Assembly: GCA_027061805.1 (NCBI GenBank)
Contig: JAMOWA010000005.1
Span: 1-64,000, forward strand
Direction of reading: 5' to 3'
Source: Thermoanaerobaculia bacterium
GTDB taxonomy: Bacteria > Acidobacteriota > Thermoanaerobaculia > Thermoanaerobaculales > Sulfomarinibacteraceae
Length of the DNA: 64,000 nucleotides
Made by a program: the position numbers and the translations under genes. The notes under the pieces were generated by a model that ran no database searches, was not told the DNA's origin, and saw only the letters and a list, made by a program, of their open reading frames with translations. This document shows, piece after piece, positions 30,996 to 38,798 of this stretch (within the stretch, counting starts at the first letter, position 1; each line of letters opens with the position of its first letter).

Positions 30996-32474
30996 ATGGA
31001 GCTCTCCGGACCCGATACAACCCGGGCCCCGTCCGATCGGCGTCCGCACGGCGCCGCCCGCCATGCCCTGGGGTGGTTCGGGGGGGCTCTCCTCCTCTAC
31101 GGCTGGTCGGCGGCAAGAGCTCCCATGTGGGCGGACAGCTCCAAGCTCACCCTCTACGCCATCTCCGGGTACCTTCCCTCTCTCAATCCCGGAGACCACC
31201 CGGGATGGACACTCCTCGCCCGTGGGTGGCTGGTGCTGATCCGGTTCCTGGGAGCGATCCAGGCGCTTCATCTGCTCTCGGCCGTAAGCGGCGCTCTCGG
31301 AATCGCACTGGTCTTCACACTGGTGACACGATGGACGGATGACATGGCCCGGGGACACGCAGCCGCAACCATCCTCCTGGTTGCACATTCCCTGTGGTGG
31401 ACCTCCTCCCTGACGGAGAGCTATGCCCCCGCTCTCACGCTGGCGCTGACCGCCCTCCTGGCAGCCGGGGCTCCCGGAACCCTGCGTGGCCTCGCCACCG
31501 GAATCGCCACCGGTCTCGGTACCGCCGTCCACCCCTTCAGCCTCGTGCTCTCGGGTCCGCTCCTCGCCGTCCACTGGAAGCGCCCTTCCATCTGGGGAGG
31601 GGTGCTCCTGGGCTCCTCCCCGATCTGGTTGGGCCTGATGGGCACCCCTGCCGATCCGCTCACGGGTCACTCTGCCGGTGGTGCAGGAACATGGAGATGG
31701 CACATCCAGCAATTCCTCGATCCCCACCACATCCTCATGGGTGGCCTCATGGTCCTGGCGCTTCTCGCCTTCAACCTCGGACCTGTCGGCTCGTGGGCCG
31801 TCGTCCGGAGCCTCCGCCACTCATCCGGTCATCCCTGTCCCCGAACGGCATGGACTGTTCTGGCCGGGTACCTCCTCGTTCTCTGCCTCTACAGTCCATT
31901 CCGGCTCCACCTGATGGTGGGATTCGGCATCAGCGCACTTGTTCTCCTCACCGGTCCGCAGCTCGGGCTCCCCGCACGAATCGGTCATGTCATTGTCCAG
32001 GCAACAGCCTACCTCTGTCTGCCACTGCTCCTGGGGCTGGTGGGCCGAGGCGATCTCGGACTCCGCCAACTCCCCGAGCGAAACAACGCCTGGTACTTCC
32101 TGTGCCCGATCAAGAACTTCGACCATGGTCCCGAAAGATACGCCCATTCTCTGCTGGAGCAGGCCCCGGACAATGCGACCATCATCTCCGATTTCAACCC
32201 CGGAGCGGTCCTCGCTCTGGTCCAACGTACCGAGAGCCTTCGCCCGGATCTCGTCATATTGCCCACCGTCGTGGACGAAACGCTGGGCGGTTCCGATCCG
32301 GCGGCAGCATTGTCGGCTCTCATCCTCGATCAGATCGAGCAGGGCAACCCCGTCGTTCTTGCGGACCGGTGGGAGCCGTACTACCACACCTCGGAGATCG
32401 AGCGCCGCCTGCCTGTTTCGTTGGTTCCATGTGGTCCCGGTTGGAGGATCGTCCCCGAATCGGGAGAGCAGTAA
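30996..32474 (+). CDS. Inserted polytopic membrane protein (DUF2723-like, GT-C type)
   Basis: The 492-residue protein has about ten membrane segments. The first periplasmic loop WADSSKLTLYAISGYLPSLNPGDHPGWTLL follows the DUF2723/protein O-mannosyltransferase-like pattern of an acidic residue followed by a HPG motif. The C-terminal third is soluble: NNAWYFLCPI, APDNATIISDFNPGAVLALV, PDLVILPTVV. GC is clearly lower than in hutI. It is the only gene in a segment flanked by 107-bp direct repeats of the hutI tail, so it was acquired as a unit. A sugar or lipid-transfer role is a family-level guess; the catalytic acid is not confirmed. Confidence 0.75.
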   Translation: MELSGPDTTRAPSDRRPHGAARHALGWFGGALLLYGWSAARAPMWADSSKLTLYAISGYLPSLNPGDHPGWTLLARGWLVLIRFLGAIQALHLLSAVSGALGIALVFTLVTRWTDDMARGHAAATILLVAHSLWWTSSLTESYAPALTLALTALLAAGAPGTLRGLATGIATGLGTAVHPFSLVLSGPLLAVHWKRPSIWGGVLLGSSPIWLGLMGTPADPLTGHSAGGAGTWRWHIQQFLDPHHILMGGLMVLALLAFNLGPVGSWAVVRSLRHSSGHPCPRTAWTVLAGYLLVLCLYSPFRLHLMVGFGISALVLLTGPQLGLPARIGHVIVQATAYLCLPLLLGLVGRGDLGLRQLPERNNAWYFLCPIKNFDHGPERYAHSLLEQAPDNATIISDFNPGAVLALVQRTESLRPDLVILPTVVDETLGGSDPAAALSALILDQIEQGNPVVLADRWEPYYHTSEIERRLPVSLVPCGPGWRIVPESGEQ

Positions 32475-32524
32475 CACGATCACCGTTTCTCTCCCGGCAA
32501 CCGGAGCGTCTCGCCACGGATCGG

Positions 32525-32650
32525 GCCGACCTGGCGGTGCTCCGCGAGCCCACCCACCACCACCTGGTCTACCACCACGGGGTCAACCCCGTGCGCCACG
32601 TGGTGAAGGGCGGCACCGTTGTGGTCCGGGATGGTGTCCGCGTGGCCTGA
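32525..32650 (+). pseudogene. Orphan 3' end of hutI (direct repeat copy 2)
   Basis: The first 107 bases (32525-32631) match 30797-30903 with one change, then the frame continues to VRVA and a TGA at 32648-32650. There is no start codon or ribosome site in front of it, so it is a translated-tail remnant and not a gene. It probably preserves the original hutI terminus displaced by the inserted segment. The convergent heptosyltransferase-like gene ends four bases later. Confidence 0.9.
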
Positions 32651-32653
32651 GCT

Positions 32654-33649
32654 TCAGGCCTCCAGCAGCCCGAGCACCCTTCCCAGCACCTCGTCCACCC
32701 CGATCTCCCGGAGGCAGGCCTGCGTCCCCAGCGGACACACGGGCTCGAAGCAGGGTGCGCAGTCCAGGCCACGTGAGACCACGGCGCTCCGCGGTCCGAG
32801 CGGCGCGGTCCGCCGGGGATCGGTGGGCCCGAAGAGCCCCACCACCGGGCAGCCCGCCAGGGCCGCCAGGTGCATGGGCCCCGAGTCGTTGGCAACCACC
32901 GCGGCCAGGTGGGACATGAGGCCCGCGAGCCCCGCCACGTCCAGGGAGGAACCCAGCGCCGGGAGCTCCCCGCCGGAGGCCGCCCGGACCTCCGCCGCCA
33001 CGCCCTCCTCGCCGGGCCCGATCAGGACGACGGGAACGAAGCCCCGGCCGGCCAGCCTCGCGGCCAGTTCCCCGAAACGCTCCACGGGCCAGCGCTTGGA
33101 CTCGCCCCAGGCCGCGGAGGGGGCCAGCCCGACCACAGGGCCGCCGGCACCCACCGCCGCGAGCGCCACCCTCCCCTCCTCCCGCAGCGCCCCGGACAGC
33201 TCCGGCCGCCAGCCGGGATCGGCCGGCGGGAGGCCCAGGCGCTCCAGGATCGGATCGGCGTCGTGCACCTGGTGACGCTCCCTGTCCACCGCCACCGGGT
33301 CGCTGAGCAGCAGCCGGCCGCCCTCCCCCATGCTGCCCAGGCTCCTCCGGGCCGTCAGGCGGAGCAGCAGCTTGGCCCGCCCCGCATGGCGGAGGGTGAC
33401 CCCAACACCGAAGCGGCCGGTATCCGAGCGCAGCTTCCGGGCCACGGCAAATGGGGACTCGCCCTTCCGGGTGACCACCACCCGCACGGCGGGGAACAGC
33501 TCTGCCAGCAGACGTTCCACGGGGGGCCGTGCGTGGAGCACGGTCTCCCCGTCCGCGTTGGCCGCGACGAGCCGCGCCACCGCAGGGAGGGACATCACCA
33601 CGTCGCCCACCCAGTTGGGCAGATCGACGAGGAGACGGTCCGGGAGCAT
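32654..33649 (-). CDS. Glycosyltransferase family 9 (heptosyltransferase-like)
   Basis: The 331-residue GT-B enzyme starts RLLVDLPNWVGDVVMSLPAVARL, the N-terminal heptosyltransferase motif, and has GLAPSAAWGESKRWPVERF, VLIGPGEEG, and ANDSGPMHLAALAGCPVVGLFGPTDP near the C-terminus, where the donor ADP-heptose binds. Cys residues in LDCAPCFEPVCPL follow the LpsA/WaaF-type spacing. It would build the inner core of lipopolysaccharide. The ATG shares one base with the stop of the upstream phosphodiesterase gene (TGATG). The core block and this gene may form one transcript. Confidence 0.9.
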   Translation of the reverse strand: MLPDRLLVDLPNWVGDVVMSLPAVARLVAANADGETVLHARPPVERLLAELFPAVRVVVTRKGESPFAVARKLRSDTGRFGVGVTLRHAGRAKLLLRLTARRSLGSMGEGGRLLLSDPVAVDRERHQVHDADPILERLGLPPADPGWRPELSGALREEGRVALAAVGAGGPVVGLAPSAAWGESKRWPVERFGELAARLAGRGFVPVVLIGPGEEGVAAEVRAASGGELPALGSSLDVAGLAGLMSHLAAVVANDSGPMHLAALAGCPVVGLFGPTDPRRTAPLGPRSAVVSRGLDCAPCFEPVCPLGTQACLREIGVDEVLGRVLGLLEA

Positions 33650-34443
33650 CAGTCCGGGGCCACCCGGATCCGCCGGATCGACAGCGCCCGGCCGGTCTCC
33701 GGATCGGCCTCCACCACCGCGCCCCGGAGCTCTCCCCCGCGGCGCGCAGGCTCGAAGGGGCGGGGCGTGTTGAGGAGGAAGCGCTCCAGGACCTTCTGGG
33801 GCCGCATGCCGATGATGGACTCGTAGGGGCCCGTCATGCCCACGTCGGTCTGCAGCGCGGTCCCCCCCGGCAGGATCCGCTCGTCGGCCGTGGGCACGTG
33901 GGTGTGGGTTCCCAGCACGGCCGTCACGCGGCCGTCCAGGTGCCACCCCATGGCCTGCTTCTCCGAGGTGGCCTCGGCGTGCATGTCCACGACGATCACG
34001 CGCACCCCCGGATGGGCCGAGGCGATCTCCGCGAGCACCTCGTCGGCGACCCTGAAGGGGTTGTCGATGGGGGGCATCAGGGCCTGGCCCTGGAGGTTCA
34101 CCACGGCCACGGGCACCCCCGCTGCCGTCTCCTCCACGACCCACCCACGGCCGGGGTTCCCCCGGGGATAGTTGGCCGGCCGGATGAGCGTGGGGTAGGC
34201 GTCCAGGAGCGGGATCCCCTCCTTCTTGTCCCAGATGTGGTTGCCGCTGGTCCAGACGTCCACGGGGAGCGCGTCCAGCTCCTCCATGACCTGTGGGGTG
34301 ACACCGAAGCCCCCCGCGGCGTTCTCCAGGTTGGCCACCACGAAGTCCACCCGCTCGCGGTCGACGAGCGGCTCCAGGTGGGCCGCGAGCAGCCGCCGGC
34401 CCACCTTCGCCATCACGTCGCCCACGAACAGGATGCGGATCAC
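33649..34443 (-). CDS. ymdB: YmdB-type metallophosphoesterase
   Basis: The 264-residue TIGR00282 phosphodiesterase has [12 protein letters not shown] at the start, [34 protein letters not shown] and [26 protein letters not shown], covering the two-metal site. Bacillus YmdB hydrolyses cyclic nucleotides and controls biofilm versus motility; function outside Firmicutes is less certain. It is coupled to rny by an ATGA overlap, the same rny-ymdB order as in many bacteria. Confidence 0.93.
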   Translation of the reverse strand: MIRILFVGDVMAKVGRRLLAAHLEPLVDRERVDFVVANLENAAGGFGVTPQVMEELDALPVDVWTSGNHIWDKKEGIPLLDAYPTLIRPANYPRGNPGRGWVVEETAAGVPVAVVNLQGQALMPPIDNPFRVADEVLAEIASAHPGVRVIVVDMHAEATSEKQAMGWHLDGRVTAVLGTHTHVPTADERILPGGTALQTDVGMTGPYESIIGMRPQKVLERFLLNTPRPFEPARRGGELRGAVVEADPETGRALSIRRIRVAPD

Positions 34444-36014
34444 TTGGCGTACTCCACGGCCCGGGTCTCGCGGATGACGGTCACCTTGATCTGGCCCGGG
34501 TAGGTGAGCTCGGCCTCGATCTTCCTGGCCACGTCCCGCGCCATCCAGAGGGCCTCCTCGTCGGAGATCTTGCCGGACTGGACGATGATCCGGAGCTCAC
34601 GGCCTGCCTGGATGGCGTAGGCCTTCTCCACGCCCTTGAAGTCGGCGGCGAGGGCCTCCAGGCGTTCCAGGCGCTTGATGTAGTTCTCCAGGATCTCCCG
34701 CCGGGCCCCCGGCCGGGCGGCGGACAGCGCGTCGGCGGCCGTGACCAGCACGGCCTCCACCGAGTGGGGGTCGTAGTCGCCGTGGTGGCACTCCATGGCG
34801 TGGATGACGGCCTCCGACTCGCCGTGGCGCTTGAGCATCTCGCGCCCGAGCTCCAGGTGGGTGCCCTCCATCTCGCGGTCCACGGCCTTTCCGATGTCGT
34901 GGAGCAGGCCCGCACGCTTGGCCACCTGGGCATCTGCGCCCAGCTCGGCGGCCATGTGGTGGGCCAGCCAGGCCACCTCCATGGAGTGCTGGAGGGCGTT
35001 CTGTCCGTAGGAGGAGCGGAACTGGAGCCGCCCCAGGAGCTTGATCAGCTCCGGGTGGAGGTCGGGGATGCCGGCCTCCAGTGCGGCAGCCTCGCCGTCG
35101 GCGAAGAGCTTCTCGTCCATCTCCGCCTGGATCTTGGCCACCACCTCCTCGATGCGGGCGGGGTGGATCCGGCCGTCCTGGACCAGGCGCTCCAGCGACA
35201 GTCGCGCGATCTCCCGGCGGACGGGCTCGAAGCAGGAGAGGATCACGGCCTCGGGCGTGTCGTCCACGATGAGGTCCACACCCGTGGCCTGCTCGAAGGC
35301 CCGGATGTTCCGGCCCTCCCGGCCGATGATCCGGCCCTTCATGTCATCGGAGGGGAGGTCCACCACGGAGACCGTGCTCTCCACCACATGCTCCGAGGCG
35401 ATGCGTTGGATGGCCATGGAGATGACACGGCGGGCCTTGTCCTTGGCCTTCTCCGTGGCCTCGTCCTCGATGCGCTTGACCAGGTTGGCGGCCTCCATGC
35501 GGGCCTCGTTCTCCATGGTTCGCATGAGCTCGGCCTTGGCCTGCTCGGTGGTGAGGCCGGCGATCTGCTCGAGCCGCATCCTCTGCTCGGCCACGGCGGA
35601 CTCGAGCTCCTCCTCCTTCTCCAGGAGGACCCTGTCCCGGGCCTTGAGCTCGAGCTCCAGCTCCTCCACCCGCCGCTCCCGCTCGCCCAGGACGAGCGCC
35701 CTCTCCTCGAGCTGGACCTCACGCTGGTCCAGGCGTTTCTCGATGCTGGCCAGCTCCAGCCGGTGTTCCCGTGTTTCCCGTTCGAATTCGGTGCGTGCCG
35801 AGAGAAGACGTTCCCTGGCGTTGACATCCGCGTCCCGGAGCGTGCGCTGGGCCTCGACCTCGGCCTCCGCCACGATCCGCCGGGCTTCCTTCCGGGCCTC
35901 GCCGATCAGGCGCTGCCCCTCCCGGCGAACCTTCAGCCACAGGACCCAGACCCCGCCAAGGGCCGCCAGCAGCACCACTGCGCCGATGGCTACGATCAAC
36001 GTGGTGTTCACCAT
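34440..36014 (-). CDS. rny: Ribonuclease Y
   Basis: The 524-residue enzyme has an N-terminal membrane anchor (residues about 5-27), a long coiled coil to about 200, a KH domain with [15 protein letters not shown], and an HD domain with HDIGKA plus [11 protein letters not shown]. It is the membrane-bound endoribonuclease that starts mRNA decay where RNase E is lacking. Length and domain order are standard. It lies downstream of zapA with a 241-base gap holding a 6S RNA candidate and overlaps ymdB by four bases. Confidence 0.96.
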   Translation of the reverse strand: MVNTTLIVAIGAVVLLAALGGVWVLWLKVRREGQRLIGEARKEARRIVAEAEVEAQRTLRDADVNARERLLSARTEFERETREHRLELASIEKRLDQREVQLEERALVLGERERRVEELELELKARDRVLLEKEEELESAVAEQRMRLEQIAGLTTEQAKAELMRTMENEARMEAANLVKRIEDEATEKAKDKARRVISMAIQRIASEHVVESTVSVVDLPSDDMKGRIIGREGRNIRAFEQATGVDLIVDDTPEAVILSCFEPVRREIARLSLERLVQDGRIHPARIEEVVAKIQAEMDEKLFADGEAAALEAGIPDLHPELIKLLGRLQFRSSYGQNALQHSMEVAWLAHHMAAELGADAQVAKRAGLLHDIGKAVDREMEGTHLELGREMLKRHGESEAVIHAMECHHGDYDPHSVEAVLVTAADALSAARPGARREILENYIKRLERLEALAADFKGVEKAYAIQAGRELRIIVQSGKISDEEALWMARDVARKIEAELTYPGQIKVTVIRETRAVEYAK

Positions 36015-36044
36015 ATCCCCCCTGTCAAGGAGCGATCAGTGCGA

Positions 36045-36205
36045 CCGGCGAGTGGAGGGACGTTGGTGTCTCGGAGTGGCCGTGAAAGTGGAGGCCCCCG
36101 CTACGGCCGTGTGAGCAAGCCCATTTGAACCTGCGTGACCACAGGTGGGTGCCTGTCCGCCACTCCTCGAAGCGACAAAACCCGGCGACCCCTCAAATAG
36201 GTGTT
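36045..36205 (-). ncRNA. ssrS: 6S RNA candidate (ssrS) between zapA and rny
   Basis: The 241-base gap between zapA and rny on the reverse strand folds as one long hairpin. Outer stem GAGGG/CCCTC (plus-strand 36190-36194 with 36055-36059) is followed by short helices GTT/AAC and GTC/GAC, then an 8-bp helix formed by 36159-36166 and 36073-36080. Inside lie an apical stem (CCTG/CAGG) and a small GGCC hairpin on the 3' side of a bubble, as in 6S RNA, which mimics an open promoter to bind RNA polymerase. Location beside zapA is a known 6S position. Ends are approximate and no promoter of its own is seen. Confidence 0.55.
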
Positions 36206-36235
36206 GGTTCAGCAATAGTTCTGCTCATCACCAAC
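36203..36235 (-). other. Hairpin between zapA and the RNA candidate
   Basis: On the reverse strand GTTGGT (plus 36230-36235) and ACCAAC (36203-36208) pair, with an inner AGCA/TGCT helix. No U-run follows. It may protect the zapA 3' end or be a processing signal for the RNA behind it. Confidence 0.4.
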
Positions 36236-36255
36236 CGCGCAGGGACCTCCTTGTC

Positions 36256-36567
36256 CTAGTTCTCCTCCGGGGCGTTCCCGGATTCCAGAACCCCTTCGAG
36301 TTTCTTCACCAGACGTTCCGCGTGCCTTTCAAGCTCCCTTTGCCGGGCGTCCTGATCCGTCTCGCGCTCTGTAAAGAGCTCGTCCGCGATGTTGAGAGCG
36401 GTCAGGATCGCGATCCTGACCGTGTCGACGCTGGAGGCACGGTCGGCCACCTCGCGCATCCTCTGGTCCACGAAGCGCGCCAGCTCCTGCAGGCGCTCCT
36501 CGTCACCGTCGGCACGCAACCCGAGCCGCTGGCCGAAGATCTCGACTGTGGCCCGGACGGTGGTCAT
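36256..36567 (-). CDS. zapA: Cell division protein ZapA
   Basis: The 103-residue protein has a small N-terminal globular domain (VRATVEIFGQRLGLRADGDEERLQELARFVDQRMREV) and a C-terminal coiled coil, the ZapA pattern. It crosslinks FtsZ filaments at midcell. The ribosome site AAAGGAGGG and a good -10 box (TATACT) lie upstream. In many bacteria the gene sits between pheT and the 6S RNA/rny region, as here, apart from one inserted gene in between. Confidence 0.93.
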   Translation of the reverse strand: MTTVRATVEIFGQRLGLRADGDEERLQELARFVDQRMREVADRASSVDTVRIAILTALNIADELFTERETDQDARQRELERHAERLVKKLEGVLESGNAPEEN

Positions 36568-36588
36568 CGTCCCTCCTTTCCACGATCG

Positions 36589-36594
36589 AGTATA
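36589..36594 (-). promoter_or_regulatory. -10 box of the zapA promoter
   Basis: The reverse strand reads TATACT, a near-perfect -10 box, followed by a 21-base stretch with the AAAGGAGGG ribosome site before the zapA ATG at 36567. The -35 (around TGTGAC) is weak. This shows zapA is transcribed separately from pheT. Confidence 0.6.
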
Positions 36595-36633
36595 TACGAT
36601 CCGTCACACGGGCGAATCCCCACCTCCACCCCG

Positions 36634-36642
36634 TGCTATCCT
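36634..36642 (+). promoter_or_regulatory. Extended -10 promoter of the inserted GT-C-type gene
   Basis: TGCTATCCT is an extended -10 box oriented forward, back to back with the zapA promoter. It leaves a leader of about 145 bases before ATG 36795, in which I see no other feature. Confidence 0.45.
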
Positions 36643-36794
36643 CCGGAGGTGTCAGCCCATCACGTCAGGATCCGGCACCACCATCCGGCGCCTCCGGAAT
36701 CCGCGTCCTTTCGGGAAAGCTCGCCGGCCGTACCGGTGAACGGGCCGCTCCCCGCCCCCTCGGAACCCCCTTCCTCCACCCCGAGGCCAGCCCC

Positions 36795-38342
36795 ATGAGC
36801 ACCGTCGAAAGGAAGCAGAGACGCGTTCAGTCGTGGTTGTTCTCACTGCTCCCCCTGGTGCTCGTCCTGGTGCTGTACGGTCCGGCTCTCCGCTTCGAGC
36901 TCATGGGCGACGACTACCAGTGGTGGCAGCACGCCCATGCCGCCATGCACCGGCCCGCTCTCCTGCTGGCGGACCTGGACGGCTTCTATCGCCCCGCAAA
37001 CACATGGACCCTGGTGGCGGACAGGCTCGGATCCGGAGATTCCCCGGCGGGGTTCCACCTGACGAACCTCCTGCTGCACGGCATGGCGGGAGTCCTCCTC
37101 GTGCTGGCCGGCCGGCGTCTCCGCCTGCCCATTCCGGAAATGGTCCTCGTCGGTGTGCTCTGGGCCCTCTCTCCATTTTCGGAGGAGCCGGCGGTTTCGG
37201 TGGCCATCCGTTTCCAGGATCTGCTGTTCATCGCCTGGCTGGGGCTGATCCTGGCCTGGCCACGGGCCGGCGGCTGGTCACGACCGAGGATGGCGGTGAT
37301 CGTTGCGCTCACACTGCTGGCTGCCGCCAGCAAGGAGACCTGGGTGGTCACGCCGGCCCTGGCCTTCGCGCTCGGGGCGGCCATCGAACAGGTACGGTTC
37401 CCGGCCTGCCTGCGCCGTTCCGCACCCTTCGTCCTGGCGGCCGCCGTGTACACGGCCATCTACTTCATCGTGTTCCCGGGGGACAAGGGCTACTTCGACC
37501 CCGGCTTCGCGGCCGTGTCCAAGTTGCCCCACCAGCTGGCGGCATTCCTCCACCTCGAGCAGCTCGTCCCTCTGGCCTTCCCCTTCGGCTGGAAGGACGT
37601 GCTGGCCATCACACTGGTGACCGGCCTCGTCATCTGGGGCTGGCGCCGAAGGCAGCCGGCGGCCATGGTCGGCTCCACCCTCCTCCTGGCACCCATGCTC
37701 CCGACCCTCATGGTGCCCTTCCTGCCCACCCGGTACACCTCGATCCCCTACGCGGGGTTCCTCCTGCTCGTGGCCTCGTGGGTGGCCCACGCCCGGAGGG
37801 ATCCCGCCGCGCATCCCCTCCGGCGACGAGGAACTACCGGAGCGGCCCTTGCGCTGGCCATCCTCGTCCTCATGGCGGGATGGTTCACCGTCAGGGCCGA
37901 CCTCGTGGACTACGCCCGGGTTTCCTCGGCACACGGAATGCTCGTGGCCGAGGCCCGCTGCATCGCCCCCGAGATTCCCCTCCACGCTCCCTTCCTCGTG
38001 GTACGGGGTGAGGACGACGACCCCCTCACCACCATTGCGCTCGACCCCCGTGGACTCCCGAAGATCTACTTTCCCCGCCATCCCGACCCTTCCGGCCTGA
38101 TCGATGCGGCGGCCCTCTTCGAGTGGGCCGTCCACCACGAGGACACACGGTTCGAGAGCATGCGTCCGGCCGCTCTCGGCGGGGTGGCCGGTGCCGTGAT
38201 CGTCCATGGCCACCACGGCTTCCTGGTGGTGAACCGCCACGTGCCGGACCTCGCCGAGGCGGCGGGGGCCTGGCGGAAGGCGGGGTTCCGCCTGAGAGCT
38301 GTCCGTCCGGTACCTCTCGGCCCCCGGCCCGGTGGTTCCTGA
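36795..38342 (+). CDS. GT-C-type polytopic membrane protein (TMTC/PMT-like)
   Basis: The 515-residue protein has about 11 membrane segments. The first periplasmic loop contains FELMGDDYQWWQHAHAAMHRP, where the DD pair fits the catalytic acid of GT-C mannosyl- or arabinosyltransferases, followed by RPANTWT and GFHLTNLLLHGMAGVLL, a pattern seen in bacterial TMTC-like proteins. The C-terminal domain is soluble and short. ATG 36795 is the first ATG in frame after the promoter. It interrupts the reverse-strand pheT-zapA-rny block on the opposite strand, and no partner gene is adjacent. The acceptor is unknown. Confidence 0.72.
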   Translation: MSTVERKQRRVQSWLFSLLPLVLVLVLYGPALRFELMGDDYQWWQHAHAAMHRPALLLADLDGFYRPANTWTLVADRLGSGDSPAGFHLTNLLLHGMAGVLLVLAGRRLRLPIPEMVLVGVLWALSPFSEEPAVSVAIRFQDLLFIAWLGLILAWPRAGGWSRPRMAVIVALTLLAAASKETWVVTPALAFALGAAIEQVRFPACLRRSAPFVLAAAVYTAIYFIVFPGDKGYFDPGFAAVSKLPHQLAAFLHLEQLVPLAFPFGWKDVLAITLVTGLVIWGWRRRQPAAMVGSTLLLAPMLPTLMVPFLPTRYTSIPYAGFLLLVASWVAHARRDPAAHPLRRRGTTGAALALAILVLMAGWFTVRADLVDYARVSSAHGMLVAEARCIAPEIPLHAPFLVVRGEDDDPLTTIALDPRGLPKIYFPRHPDPSGLIDAAALFEWAVHHEDTRFESMRPAALGGVAGAVIVHGHHGFLVVNRHVPDLAEAAGAWRKAGFRLRAVRPVPLGPRPGGS

Positions 38343-38347
38343 CCCGC

Positions 38348-38716
38348 TCAGCCCTCGCCCAGGGCCTCGTCGATACGCTTGAGGATGCCTTCGATGCGGG
38401 CTGCCAGCTCCTGGCGCTCCCGCTCCAGGGCCTTCACCGTGCGGGCGGTCTCGGCGCCTCCGGCGGTCTTCTTTTCGGCCTCCGCCGCACGGGCCTCCGC
38501 TGCCTCGAGCTGCTTCCTGAGTCCGGCAAGCTCGTCCTCGAGCCCCCCCACGCGCTCCTCGCTCGCCCTCGCCCTCTCCTCTGCGGTGGCGGCACGCCCG
38601 GTGGCGGCCTCGAGCTCCTTCTCCAGCTCGGCGATCCGCGAGGTGGCCGCGGCGAACCGCTCCAGCAACTCGTCGACCCTCGCCTCCAGCTTTTTCAGTA
38701 CGGGACTCTTGGCCAT
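38348..38716 (-). CDS. Small coiled-coil protein downstream of pheT
   Basis: The 122-residue protein is almost entirely a predicted coiled coil of heptads rich in Ala, Glu and Arg, with a Lys-rich start (MAKSPVLKKLEARVDELLERF). It has GGGGAGG seven bases before the ATG. Short coiled-coil genes between pheT and zapA are frequent, and a division role next to ZapA is often assumed, comparable to ZapB; that is inference from location. It ends five bases before the convergent membrane-protein gene. Confidence 0.75.
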   Translation of the reverse strand: MAKSPVLKKLEARVDELLERFAAATSRIAELEKELEAATGRAATAEERARASEERVGGLEDELAGLRKQLEAAEARAAEAEKKTAGGAETARTVKALERERQELAARIEGILKRIDEALGEG

Positions 38717-38798
38717 GCCGCCTCCCCTCTCCACTCCACCAGCACCGGTGTGCCCACAGGATACCGCGAACTGCTCTCCGGGGCGACACCCGCGGTGG

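Noticed and set aside
30797-32631. Insertion sequence or integron as the carrier of the hutI insert
   Set aside because: No transposase, integrase, terminal inverted repeat or attC-like site is visible in the 1.6 kb; direct repeats of 107 bp are far too long for an IS target duplication.
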